Positions 27,001 to 36,700 of a DNA stretch of 64,000 bases are shown piece by piece (within the stretch, counting starts at the first letter, position 1; each line of letters begins with the position of its first letter). The notes under the pieces are model-generated. The model was given only the letters and a program-made list of their open reading frames with translations. It made no database searches and was not told where the DNA came from. A program made the position numbers and the translations under genes. Source of the DNA: Lactarius indigo (Eukaryota; Basidiomycota; Agaricomycetes; Russulales; Russulaceae); NCBI GenBank assembly GCA_025766275.1, contig JAFKAC010000099.1, positions 140,479 to 204,478 of the forward strand, read 5' to 3'.

Positions 27001-28850
27001 ATGAAACCACGCGGGAGTCCCCTTTCTTTCTCTTATCTGGGTTCAACCCTCGCGCTGATTGGACTGATAGGCCTTCCCCTATCCCACAAGTGTCGTTGAG
27101 GCTAGACCAGTTTAAACAGGCGCGACAGCGCGCCTTCTCCTGCATGCTCCGGGCGCAAAAGTCATGGGTTAAGCACAAAGATACGCCCAAATTCAAAGAA
27201 GGAGATCTCGTGTGGCTAGAAGGACGCCACTTACGCACTCATCAACCAACCGCGAAATTAGCGGCCAAACGACACGGACCATTTAAGGTCATCCAGGTGA
27301 TGTCCCCTGTCAATTATCGCCTCGAACTTCCCACGCAGTGGAGCATCCATGATGTCTTCCACATAGATCTTCTCACACCTTATCGCGAAACACCCACGCA
27401 CGGACCTAACTATCAGCGCCCACCACCTGATTTGGTCGATAACGAAGAAGAATACGAAGTCGAGAAGATTCTAGACTCGCGGCGATTCGGCAGAAGACGT
27501 CGACTTCAGTACCTTGTCAAATGGAAGGGCTATCCTGACTCAGACAATCAGTGGATAGATAAGGATGACGTATTTGCCGACGAAGCCGTTCGGGAGTTCA
27601 AACATTCCAACCCCGACAGAGAAACGCATATAAGGATGGCTTCTTGTCGTGATAAGTCCCCATCTCCCATTCACTCCATGTCATCTACTCGACGCAATGA
27701 CCAGCTCGCACTCCTCTCTACCCTTGTCAACGACTCCTCCGCCACGCTTGTCGACCCCGACTCCACCAACAACACCGCAACCGATAGAACTACAGATGGA
27801 GGCCGTACCTCCGTGCAGCATGAGGAAGACGGCCCTATCACTGGCGAAGAACTGCGCCAGACATTGCAACGATTCCCTCTGCCCCTACAGGGAACTGTCG
27901 ACGACGATCCAGCAACAACTCAACCAGCACCTCCGCCAATGTACGCCCTCACAAACCCCGATACCGGTGAGCCCGAAGCCTTCATCACCGAAGACGAGCT
28001 TTTTCGGCTTCAAGCAGCTGTCCCGCGCGGTGAAACCACCCGACGCCATGAAGAAATACGAACAAGAATGGAAGGAGACGGCGGCGCGGTGGCAGCGGGA
28101 GCAACTGCATATCGCCGCCTGCCGACGCCGGATGATGAAGGAGAGGAAAGAGTACTGGACGAGGATGAGGATGAAGACGAGCTTGGAGACCACTACCCCA
28201 TCAGGCACGCATTCCTTAACCATGCATTCTACGCTGAAGATCCAGCCGCCACTCCCTACCTCGTCGACGCAGCGGGGGGGCCTTTACACCGAGGACGAGT
28301 CGCCGTGGCACAAGCGGCTCGTTATACACCAATGGGCGAACGAGACCCCGCAACCAGGGCCGTCGTCCCTGAGGGGTTCCGGGTCAATCGAGGATCCGAT
28401 TACATTCCGTTCCCGATCAAACTCCCCAACGGACCGACGGTACAAGCCTCCCACGTACAGGTTATCCAAGGAGGAGACCCCTTCGTACTCGGACTAGCTC
28501 CGGGGTCGGGCTTCCTCTATGGGAAACCCCTTTACGCCACCCCTCACCTTCCAAAGAACAATCGTGCCTTCATCCCGCACGAGGAGTATTTCATGCTCCG
28601 CGACCGACACCCCACCGACTTGCTGCTTATGCGCATTGGGGATGTTACCCTCATTCAAGAGCTGCGACGGTTCCGGCAATTCGCCTTCGCCGAGGACCAA
28701 CTAGAGAGGCGGATACGGCAGTTGCAGATGGAAAAGGAGATGGTAGTCGCGGACAAAAAGGACAGTCTTTATCGACTGGAACGTGCTAACATATTGGCGA
28801 GGATGGAAGATGAGGCTGAACGTATGAGGCAGGAATCGGTAGCGGACTAG
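24057..28850 (+). CDS. E6 pol with fused C-terminal extension
   Basis: The frame of about 1597 codons is entered by -1 frameshift. Approximate positions: protease LVDSGATHCF (50), RT KLRPVQDYRKIN and YMDD (413), RNase H EVDASGFATGAVL (564), integrase H-H-C-C finger (773-822), DDE core (852, 912, 949). The chromodomain is at about 1134-1182, with EEYEVEKILDSR and LVKWKGYPDSDNQW. The last 420 residues form the extension: a low-complexity part, PITGEELRQTLQRF, HYPIRHAFL, PEGFRVNR, YGKPLYATPH and a coiled coil with KDSLYRLERAN. The same order is found in E3 at lower identity, so the extension is a conserved part of the polyprotein. All catalytic residues look intact. Confidence 0.93.
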   Translation, partial: GFSGCLNPSAWVRAVNCNSVIMTRYRSMRVPVSIRTSYAMADIRALVDSGATHCFMKPSFAKRMGLGTKLLDVPKKIWNIDNTENKSGHITHYTDVDVQTKGIHKEIRFLITDIGNEDIVLGYPWLAIYDPHIKWSQAAIHEDMLPIIIRSTNPYIKTTPVVAATTVQNNDYEVVHSCVITDEQRQQFEEGCRIRATATDLAIAAQQYVTKAELPPEYREFERLFSEEASDRFPPSRPWDHAIEFKPGTADAIDCKIYPMTQEEDKKLREWIDEQLKKGYIRPSKSPYASSFFFIKKKDGKLRPVQDYRKINAVTIRNQYPLPLISDLITDLSNAHIYTKLDVRWGYNNVRIKEGDEEKAAFKTRYGLFEPTVMFFGLTNSPATFQTMMNFIFRDIIAKHEKRGTVIRVYMDDIGIATGLSHSLQDHIEAVKDVLRVSAEHDLYYKLEKCLFHSPRMDYLGVILEKGVTRMDPVKISGIKDWPTPTKVKDVRSFLGFCNFYRPFIRGFATKARPLNKLTRKDTEWHWGTEEEKAFQDLKTLVTSEPVLAHPDLTQQFELEVDASGFATGAVLLQRKADGKRHPIGYYSSTLNEAERNYDIYDLELLAIVKAFRHWRPLLAGSPHKIKVFSDHLNLQYWKSPQKISRRVAREVLELSEYDFEIHHIKGTSNGRADALSRRPDYDQGENDNEGITVLPESVFARATTLEEPRHPHWRPEILPVEMTPEHPIYEQDAAKLKPWVDAHKLKDIEGTWYKDGRRVVTGGIHDKRTIIAAHHDSPVYGHPGIKRTLQLTERHYWWPQMKNDVTDYVKGCAECQRHKVNLRPIRASLQPIYPKPEALPFETIAVDFITKLPVSRGYDSILTVTDHDCTKAAVFIPCNEEITAEGTAALYVSHVFPRFGLPSRVISDRDPRFASKFMREICKILGISQNISTAYHPRTDGQSERTNQWLEQYLRFWVNERQDDWVRYLPMAEFTHNNWPNETTRESPFFLLSGFNPRADWTDRPSPIPQVSLRLDQFKQARQRAFSCMLRAQKSWVKHKDTPKFKEGDLVWLEGRHLRTHQPTAKLAAKRHGPFKVIQVMSPVNYRLELPTQWSIHDVFHIDLLTPYRETPTHGPNYQRPPPDLVDNEEEYEVEKILDSRRFGRRRRLQYLVKWKGYPDSDNQWIDKDDVFADEAVREFKHSNPDRETHIRMASCRDKSPSPIHSMSSTRRNDQLALLSTLVNDSSATLVDPDSTNNTATDRTTDGGRTSVQHEEDGPITGEELRQTLQRFPLPLQGTVDDDPATTQPAPPPMYALTNPDTGEPEAFITEDELFRLQAAVPRGETTRRHEEIRTRMEGDGGAVAAGATAYRRLPTPDDEGEERVLDEDEDEDELGDHYPIRHAFLNHAFYAEDPAATPYLVDAAGGPLHRGRVAVAQAARYTPMGERDPATRAVVPEGFRVNRGSDYIPFPIKLPNGPTVQASHVQVIQGGDPFVLGLAPGSGFLYGKPLYATPHLPKNNRAFIPHEEYFMLRDRHPTDLLLMRIGDVTLIQELRRFRQFAFAEDQLERRIRQLQMEKEMVVADKKDSLYRLERANILARMEDEAERMRQESVAD
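27697..28497 (+). CDS. E6 overprinted ORF (+1 frame over the pol extension)
   Basis: From ATG at 27697 there are 266 codons, and the frame is open from 27649. The first half is Ser/Thr/Pro-rich. The middle has a charged helix around YEQEWKETAARWQREQ. The late motif GSGSIEDPITF matches GSGQIDDPITF of E3 in the same relative frame. The protein is more alike between E3 and E6 in these blocks than the pol residues encoded by the same bases. Function and translation route are unknown. Confidence 0.55.
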   Translation: MTSSHSSLPLSTTPPPRLSTPTPPTTPQPIELQMEAVPPCSMRKTALSLAKNCARHCNDSLCPYRELSTTIQQQLNQHLRQCTPSQTPIPVSPKPSSPKTSFFGFKQLSRAVKPPDAMKKYEQEWKETAARWQREQLHIAACRRRMMKERKEYWTRMRMKTSLETTTPSGTHSLTMHSTLKIQPPLPTSSTQRGGLYTEDESPWHKRLVIHQWANETPQPGPSSLRGSGSIEDPITFRSRSNSPTDRRYKPPTYRLSKEETPSYSD

Positions 28851-28870
28851 TGAGGTGGGCCTCACTCCTG

Positions 28871-28882
28871 AAAAGGGGGTGA
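28871..28882 (+). other. E6 polypurine tract
   Basis: AAAAGGGGGTGA abuts the 3' LTR. Confidence 0.75.
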
Positions 28883-29391
28883 TGTTACGGTACGGACTCG
28901 GTGACTCATCACATACGACTCATGACCGGTTATGACTACGGTCCGGTATTGATATTAGTCATGGACTCTTACATCGCATCAGTCAGCATAGCGGTTCGCA
29001 TGTGATTGCGACTCATGTATGACTCATTCCTAGGATAGCTGTACTAGGGTTCGAGCTAGTTATGCTATTGGTTACTTACCATTCCAGCGGCGCTTTAAAG
29101 CCCGCGCGTATCTGTATAAGTAGTTGACTCGGAAGACCAAGAGTCCCCATCTTGGTCTTCTTCAATCCACCTTTGAATCGTCTCTTGTCTGCCTTAGTCT
29201 CGGACTAAGTGTGCCTCCACTAGTATCTACCAAGGATACTCTCTCTCTTACTCCTTTCGCTGCAGTGTGTGCTAAGGAGCCCCTGTTCAGCTTGCGTTGG
29301 GTTGACACGTGTTCCCCATTCGCCTAACTTTCGCTAAGTCGATTACGCCTTCTACAAGTCCAAGTCGGACTGACGCCGGTGGAGCGTAACA
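28883..29391 (+). repeat. E6 3' LTR
   Basis: A 509-bp LTR, two differences from 21588-22096 by eye, followed by ATACC and resumption of E5 pol. Confidence 0.94.
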
Positions 29392-29396
29392 ATACC

Positions 29397-31997
29397 ATTT
29401 GCAACACGTACCCTCTTCCCCTCATTAAAACCCTCACAGAGGGCCTCAGAGGCAGCCGCCTCTACACCAAATTTGACATCAGATGGGGGTATAATAACGT
29501 GCGAATTAAGGAAGGCAATGAATGGAAAGCAGCCTTTAAAACAGAGGAAGGACTGTTCGAACCACGCGTTATGTTTTTTGGGCTAACCAATTCACCCTCG
29601 ACCTTCCAAGCCATGATGGACACCATCCTGCGTACCCAGTTAAAGGCAGAAAGCCGCCACTATGTCTTTGATTACATGGACAACATTCTTATTGCGACCC
29701 CAGATGACCTCTCTCTCCACCGTGCCATTGTCCATGAAGTACTTGACATCTTGGAACGTGAGAGTCTCTTCCTCAAACCAGAAAAGTGCACCTTTGAAGC
29801 ACGATGAGTGGAGTATCTGGGGCTCATCCTCGAAGGTGACAAAATCGAAGCTGACCCTACAAAACTTGCTGGACTCAGAGACTGGCCTCGCACCCTTAAA
29901 ACAGTTAAACAAGTACGCAGTACCTTAGGCGTCTTTGGATACCAGCGACCCTTCATTCCAGGCTTTGCCAACATTGCTCGACCACTCACTAACCTCCTAA
30001 AGAAGGACTGCCCCTTTGTCTGGACACCTGAGTGCACTGCTGCCATCGACAAACTTGTTACCATCCTCACCAGCACTCCAGTCCTCTGGCAACCTGACCT
30101 AAGCGCCCCCTTCGAAGTGGAAGTTGACACTTCTGCCTTTGCCACTGGTGGTATCCTATATCAGCGTGATGCCAACCACAAACTCCGCCCAGTCACCTAT
30201 CACTCCAAAACATTCAATGAGGCAGAGCGCAACTATGACATCCACAACCGAGAACTCCTTGCAGTTATCACTGCCCTTAAGGAGTGGCAACACTTCCTCC
30301 TCAGCTCCCCACACCCTGTCACTATCTATACCAATCACGCGAACCTCCAGTACTACAAACAACCCCACAAGATCAACCGGCGTGTTGCCCGCTACATCCC
30401 CTTGCTTGGGGAATACAATCTCAAACTTGTCCACAAACCAGGTGCCACTAACCGTGCTGATGCTCTCTCTCAACGACCTGACCACGATAATGGTTCCGCT
30501 GACAACCAAGACGTCACCGTCCTCCCCACACAACTGTTCGCCCGCGCTACTCAGCTCCCCGCCCTTGAGCAGGATGTTCGCGCCCTCCAATTATCGCATA
30601 TCCCCACGATTCTGCGCTGGAAAGCCACTTACGGTCTCTCCTTTTCTGACGACTCCTGGTGGCATGATGGCCGCCTCATGGTCGTGGAAGACCCTGGTCT
30701 TAGGAGGGGGGTAATTTCCCTCTATCACGACTCCCCCAGTGCCGGTCACCCAGGAATTGCCAATACACACGCCCTTATTGCACGCGACTACTGGTGGCCA
30801 GGAATGCGAAACACCATTATAGCCTATGTCAGAGGATGCGCTGCCTGTCAGGCGAATAAAGTTGTCTCCCATCGACCTCGACCCCCGCCCTTCCCTATCA
30901 CCACCAATCCTGTGGCGCGACCATTCGAAACAGTAACAATGGACTTCATCACCAAGCTTCCCCCTTCCCACAGGTTCGATTCCATCCTAACAATCACGGA
31001 CCACGACTGCACCAAAGGAACGCTGTTTATCCCCTGTAAGGAATCGATCGATGGCCCTGGGGTGGCAGCACTTTATCACCGACACGTCTATCCCCACTTT
31101 GGATTGCCAATGCGCATTATCACAGATAGAGACCCTCGTTTCGCCTCAGCCTTTTCCCGACAGTTATGCAAATCCTTGGGCATCACACAGAACATTTCCA
31201 CTGCCTATCACCCACAGACAGATGGCCAATCTGAACGATCTAACCAATGGCTAGAACAGTACCTGCGCTTCTTCTGTAATGGACGACAGACAGATTGGGT
31301 AGATTGGCTCCCCTCGGCCCAATTTGCGCATAACAGTTGGCCGAATGCCACTACACGCCAAACGCCATTTGACCTCCTTATGGGTCACACTCCCCGCACT
31401 CCTGGTGCCCACGTCACAAATCACGATGCCCCATCTGTCAGTGAACGACTTACAACCATCACAGATGCATGTATGCTAGCACAACGAGGTATCAAAGCGG
31501 CTCAAGAAGCAACTACTAAAGCCCCCTCTTCCTTCGTTCCATACAAGGAAGGCGATCTGGTCTGGCTAGAAGCAAAGAACCTTGCTACGTCACACCCCAC
31601 CGCCAAACTAGCCCCGAAGCGCTATGGTCCATTCCCCATCACTAAGGTCATTTCCCATGTCATTTATCAACTCGCGCTCCCGCCAACGTGGAAGATTTAT
31701 AATGTCTTCCATGCATCTCTCCTTCTCCCTTATCAAGAAACCACAGAGCATGGCCCGAACTTCTCACGACCAGCCCCTGACCTTATTGATGGAACGGAAG
31801 AGTACAAAGTTGAAGAAATTTGTGACTCACGTAGACGGCGCCGCCAACTTCAGTACCTCGTCAAGTGGAAAGGGTATCCCGATGCGGACAACACCTGGGA
31901 ACCCCACGGTAACATCCACGCCCCTGACCTTGTACAGGCGTTCCACGACATGCATCCAGATGCCATTCGACTTGGTGACGTGGAAGTCACCCCTTAG
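29397..31997 (+). pseudogene. E5 pol, 3' part with inactive RT, one stop
   Basis: This continues RT, RNase H, integrase and chromodomain. The catalytic YMDD reads YMDN (29673-29684) through GAC to AAC. A TGA at 29805-29807 breaks RT, probably from CGA. The RNase H TDH motif reads TNH near 30333. Integrase H-H-C-C, TDRDPRF and TDGQSERSNQWLE are intact, as is the chromodomain with LVKWKGYPDADNTWEP. Both active-site changes and the stop fit transitions at CpG. E5 cannot make its own RT, though its RNA might be mobilised by related elements. Confidence 0.9.
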
Positions 31998-32008
31998 AAC
32001 GGGGGTAA
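31998..32008 (+). other. E5 polypurine tract
   Basis: The run AACGGGGGTAA abuts the 3' LTR, directly behind the pol stop codon. Confidence 0.65.
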
Positions 32009-32420
32009 TGTCATGAACGCCCCTATCTTTTCTCATCTTTCCCCTCTTTCTTCTTCTCGCGCTTCTCAGTTCTGCTGGCATTTGCTCTGCTGGCATCTGC
32101 CCTGTTGGCATCTGCCTTGCTGGCATCTGCTTTGCTGGCATCTGCCTCGCTGGCACCCCTGAACACTAGCTATATAAGCCCTGTAATGTACACTGTATTT
32201 CCTTAGCTTTGGCTTCGTCAATATACTGTCTAGTTCCTCAGCACTTTCCTCTCATCTCTACCACAGTCCTCTTCTCTGAAGCCTTGTTGCCTTGAGCTAT
32301 ATCAAGGAACACCCAACTGACTTAGGTGCCGTTCTGCTCAGCAGTGGACCAACTCAGTGCCCTTTGCCTCAGGCAGGGACTGTTACAGAACAGGACGCAC
32401 GCCCCGACAGTGGCGTGACA
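32009..32420 (+). repeat. E5 3' LTR
   Basis: A 412-bp LTR with the 15-bp tandem array at 32073-32156. It shows about four differences from the 5' LTR and is followed by CTAGA. Confidence 0.94.
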
Positions 32421-32425
32421 CTAGA

Positions 32426-33779
32426 AGAACAAAGACGCATTGCAGAAGAATCCCGAGCTAACCTAGCTCCCATTAATCCTTACACCGGTCACCGAATGAC
32501 CGATGACGATGTAGCAATCCATCGTGCCATTGGACCAGACATAGCTGACCCCCCCAGTGGAGGAGGTGGACCCCCTGGCGACTTACCAGGAGGAGGACCC
32601 CCATCGAGAGGACCAGGGTTCGGAGGATTCCCTGGGGGATTCCCAGGCGGACCACCAGGAGGAGGATTACCAGGTGCAGGTCCCATCATTCCCCCTCCGA
32701 GTAACAAATTAGCTGGCGAAGCGCCAACAGTATTCGATGGAGAACGCGCAAAAGTCGAAGTGTTTCTCACTCAATGGCACGTATATTGGGGCATGAATGC
32801 AGACGAAGGCATAATGGCTACACCATATCGTCGTGCACTACTCTTCCTATCCTACATCAAAGGCATCAATGTCAGCGAGTGGGTACTGGCAATGCTTACC
32901 TGGCTTAACGGCCAGATACAAGCCGGCATACCCCGCACCAGCGAAGGACTATGGAACAAAGTCATGTGCAGCTTCATGCAGCGCTTCCGAAATACGATGG
33001 AACAAGAGCAAGCTCAATATGAGCTCAAAAAGGGAATCAAGATGATCGGGGGCAATTTAGATGAGTATTGCACCCAATTCGAACAATTAATACACCGCAC
33101 TCAGTACAGGCTTGATGATCCCCAAACGCTGGATTTATTTGTGAGTGGACTACCAAAAGACTTATATGAAAAGGTCTACACTCTCGACAACCCTCGTAAT
33201 TACCGCGAATGGAAGGAAGCAGCCACCACTCGTCAACAACAATATCTCCACCTTAAAGCGGTATTGAACAAGGGAGTTCCACCAGGACAGGGACAAGGAT
33301 GACCACGTCAACAACGACAATGGCAAGGACCACCAAGGAGTTCCTGGCAACCGAGGAACCTACCCCGAGACCCAAACGCAATGGACACCTCCACAGACCG
33401 AATTCGAGGGCGACTTGCAGGGGCAGAAGATATACTTGCTCCTTGTCCCCCATACCAACCAAGAGGAGGATTCCTACAGAGAGGAGGAGGACGAAATAAC
33501 CAAAGGCCAGTCACATGTTATAACTGTGGAAAGGACGGACACATGGCCCGTGATTGTAGACAGCCACAAGGAGGCTACCAACCTCAAGCATCAACCAGTC
33601 GCTACGTCAACACCAATTACCATCAGCAAGAACCAGAGGTCGCTACCAGGGCAGTTCAAGACATACCCCCTCAACAGCGCGCCAGTGATTGGCTTAACGG
33701 AGTAGCAGGAGAATCAGACGACGTAAAGGACATCGTCCTCCAACAATTATGGAAAAAGGAGGGTTTTCAGGACGCCTGA
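32426..33779 (+). pseudogene. E4 gag, 3' part with a stop
   Basis: This continues E4 gag after E5. It holds a Pro/Gly linker, the capsid region with FLTQWHVYWGMN and LFLSYIKGINVSEWV, an Arg/Gly/Gln region, and the CCHC knuckle CYNCGKDGHMARDC. A TGA at 33300-33302 breaks the frame, where E6 has an arginine codon. The frame then runs open to 33779. R-to-H, R-to-C and E-to-K replacements relative to E6 are frequent, as expected from CpG transitions. It ends at a GGGTTTT slippery site (33761-33767). Confidence 0.88.
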
Positions 33780-36700
33780 ACCCATCGGCCTGGGTGAGGG
33801 CAGTTAATTGTAACAGTGTAATCATGACTCGCTATTGTTCTATGAGAGTTCCAGTATCGATTCGCACCAGTTATGCTATGGCCGACATACGAGCATTAGT
33901 CGACAGTGGAGCAACCCACTGCTTCATGAAACCCTCCTTCATTAAAAGGATGGGGTTGGGCATCAAACCACTTGATGTCCCCAAAAAGATATGGAATATT
34001 GACAACACCGAAAACAAAGTGGGGCATATCACTCATTGTACTGACGTTGACGTACAAACTAAAGGAATTCATAAAGAAATCTGTTTCCTCATCACAGATA
34101 TAGGAAATGAAGATATTGTGCTGGGATACCCCTGGCTTGCTACATACGACCCTCACATCAAATGGTCGCAGGCCGCCATACACGAAAACATGCTTCCCAT
34201 TATCATCCGATCAACCAATCCCCGTATCAAAACTACACTAATGGTTGCCGCAACAACAGTCGAAAACGACGACTATGAAGTTGTGCACTCCTGCGTCATT
34301 ACTGATGAACAACGACAGCAATTTGAAGAAGGATGTCGAATTAGAGCAACCGCTACCGACCTCGCCATTGCAGCACAACAATATGTCACTAAAGCTGAGT
34401 TGCCACCCGAATATCGCGAATTTGAACGCCTCTTCAGTGAAGAAGCATTGGACAGGTTTCCACCAAGCAGGCCTTGGGATCACGCCATTGAGTTCAAACC
34501 AGGAACAGCCGACGCAATTGATTGCAAAATATACCCCATGACTCAAGAAGAAGATAAAAAACTACGCGAATGGATTAACGAACAACTCAAGAAAGGGTAT
34601 ATACGACCCTCTAAATCTCCATACGCTTCATCCTTCTTCTTTATTAAGAAAAAAGATGGAAAATTGCGACCCGTCCAGGACTACCGGAAGATTAACGCAG
34701 TCACCATCTGCAACCAATATCCACTCCCTCTTATCTCTGACCTCATTACCGACCTTAGCAATGCCCATATCTACACCAAGCTCGATGTCAGGTGGGGGTA
34801 TAATAATGTACATATTAAAGAAGGAGATGAAGAAAAAGCGGCGTTCAAAACGCGCTATGGATTGTTTGAACCAACGGTGATGTTTTTCAGCCTAACAAAT
34901 TCCCCAGCAACATTCCAGACGATGATGAATTTCATCTTCAGGGACATCATCGCAAAGCATGAAAAGCGTGGAACGGTTATTCGGGTTTACATGGACGACA
35001 TTGGCATTGCTACGGGACTTAACCACTCTTTACCAGATCACATTGAAGCAGTCAAAGACGTTCTCCACATATCTGCGGAACATGATCTATATTACAAGCT
35101 CGAGAAATGTCTCTTCCACTCCCCGTGTACGGATTACCTGGGGGTAATCCTTGAAAAGGGGGTGACACGCATGGACCCCATTAAAATTTCGGGCATTAAA
35201 GACTGGCCAACACCAACCAAGGTTAAGGACATCCGCTCTTTCCTTGGTTTTTGCAATTTTTACCAACCCTTTATACGAGGATTCGCAACCAAAGCACGAC
35301 CACTCAACAAACTCACACGTAAGGACACCGAGTGGCACTGGGGAATGGAGGAAGAAAAGGCGTTCCAAGACCTCAAGGCCCTTGTCACCAGCGAACCCAT
35401 TCTCGCACACCCAGACCTTATGCAACAATTCGAACTAGAAGTTGATGCATCCGGATTCGCCACTGGAGCCATTCTCCTCCAGCGTAAAGCAGATGGCAAA
35501 CGACACCCCATTGGCTATTACTCATCTACTCTCAACAAAGCCGAACGAAATTACGATATCTACGACCTCGAACTCTTGGCGATTGTCAAAGCCTTCCGCC
35601 ACTGGAGACCCCTCTTAGTGGGTTCCCCCCACAAGATCAAAGTATTCTCCGACCACCTCAACCTACAATACTGGAAGTCACCACAGAAGATTAGCAGACG
35701 CGTAGCCAGGGAAGTACTCGAACTCTCAGAATATGACTTCGAGATTCACCACATCAAAGGCACCTCCAACGGACACGCCGATGCACTATCGCGAAGACCG
35801 GATTACGATCAAGGAGAAAACAACAACAAAGGCATAACGGTACTACCGGAAAGCGTCTTTGCGTGTGCCACCACAATAGAAGAACCACAACACCCACACT
35901 GGAGACCCAAAATCCTACCGGTGGAAATGACTCCAGAACATCCCATTTACAAACAAAACATAGCTAAGTTAAAACCCTGGGTTGATGCTCACAAGCTAAA
36001 AGATGTCGAAGGGATGTGGTACAAGGATGGGCGTCGAGTAGTCACCGGCGGTATCCATGACAAGCGCACCATCATCACTGCTCATCACGATTCCCCTGTC
36101 TATGGTCATCCTGGTATTAAACACACTCTCCAGCTCACTGAACGACACTACTGGTGGCCACAAATGAAAAATGATGTCACAGACTACGTCAAAGGCTGTG
36201 CAGAGTGCCAGCAACACAAAGTCAACCTCCGTCCCATCAGGGCACCTTTGCAACCCATCTATCCCAAACCAGAAGCCTTACCATTTGAGACCATTGCAGT
36301 GGATTTTATTGCCAAACTCCCCGTCTCTCGTGGTTACAATTCTATCCTAACAGTAACCGATCATGACTGCACTAAAGCTGCCGTCTTCATTCCCTGCAAT
36401 GAAGAAATAACGGCTGAAGGAACGGCTGCTCTGTACGTCTCCCATGTCTTCCCACGCTTTGGGCTCCCCTCGCGTGTTATCAGTGATCGAGATCCCCACT
36501 TCGCGTCCAAATTCATGCAGGAGATATGCAAAATCCTGGGGATCAGCCAAAATATCTCAACTGCTTACCACCCTAGAACCAATGGCCAATCAGAACAAAC
36601 AAATCAGTGGTTAGAGCAATATCTCCGTTTTTGGGTGAACGAACGGCAAGACGACTGGGTTCGTTATCTGCCTATGGCAGAATTCACACATAACAACTGG

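Larger units (their letters stand above)
21588..29391 (+). mobile_element. E6: intact chromovirus nested in E5
   Basis: The 7.8-kb element has 509-bp LTRs, target duplication ATACC, open gag (652 codons) and open pol (about 1597 codons). It is of the same family as E4. LTRs differ at two sites by eye, both CpG-type transitions. PBS, slippery site and polypurine tract are all present, so it may be functional. Confidence 0.96.
18335..32420 (+). mobile_element. E5: chromovirus LTR retrotransposon without pol extension, host to E6
   Basis: The 412-bp LTRs and target duplication CTAGA (18330-18334 and 32421-32425) define it. Minus E6 it is about 6.3 kb. Gag is open. Pol is cut by E6 at 21587 and also has a TGA stop and two active-site changes. 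Pol ends just after a chromodomain with the classical NTWEP ending, and the polypurine tract follows at once. E5 thus lacks the module that follows the chromodomain in the other full elements. LTRs differ at about four sites by eye. Confidence 0.95.
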
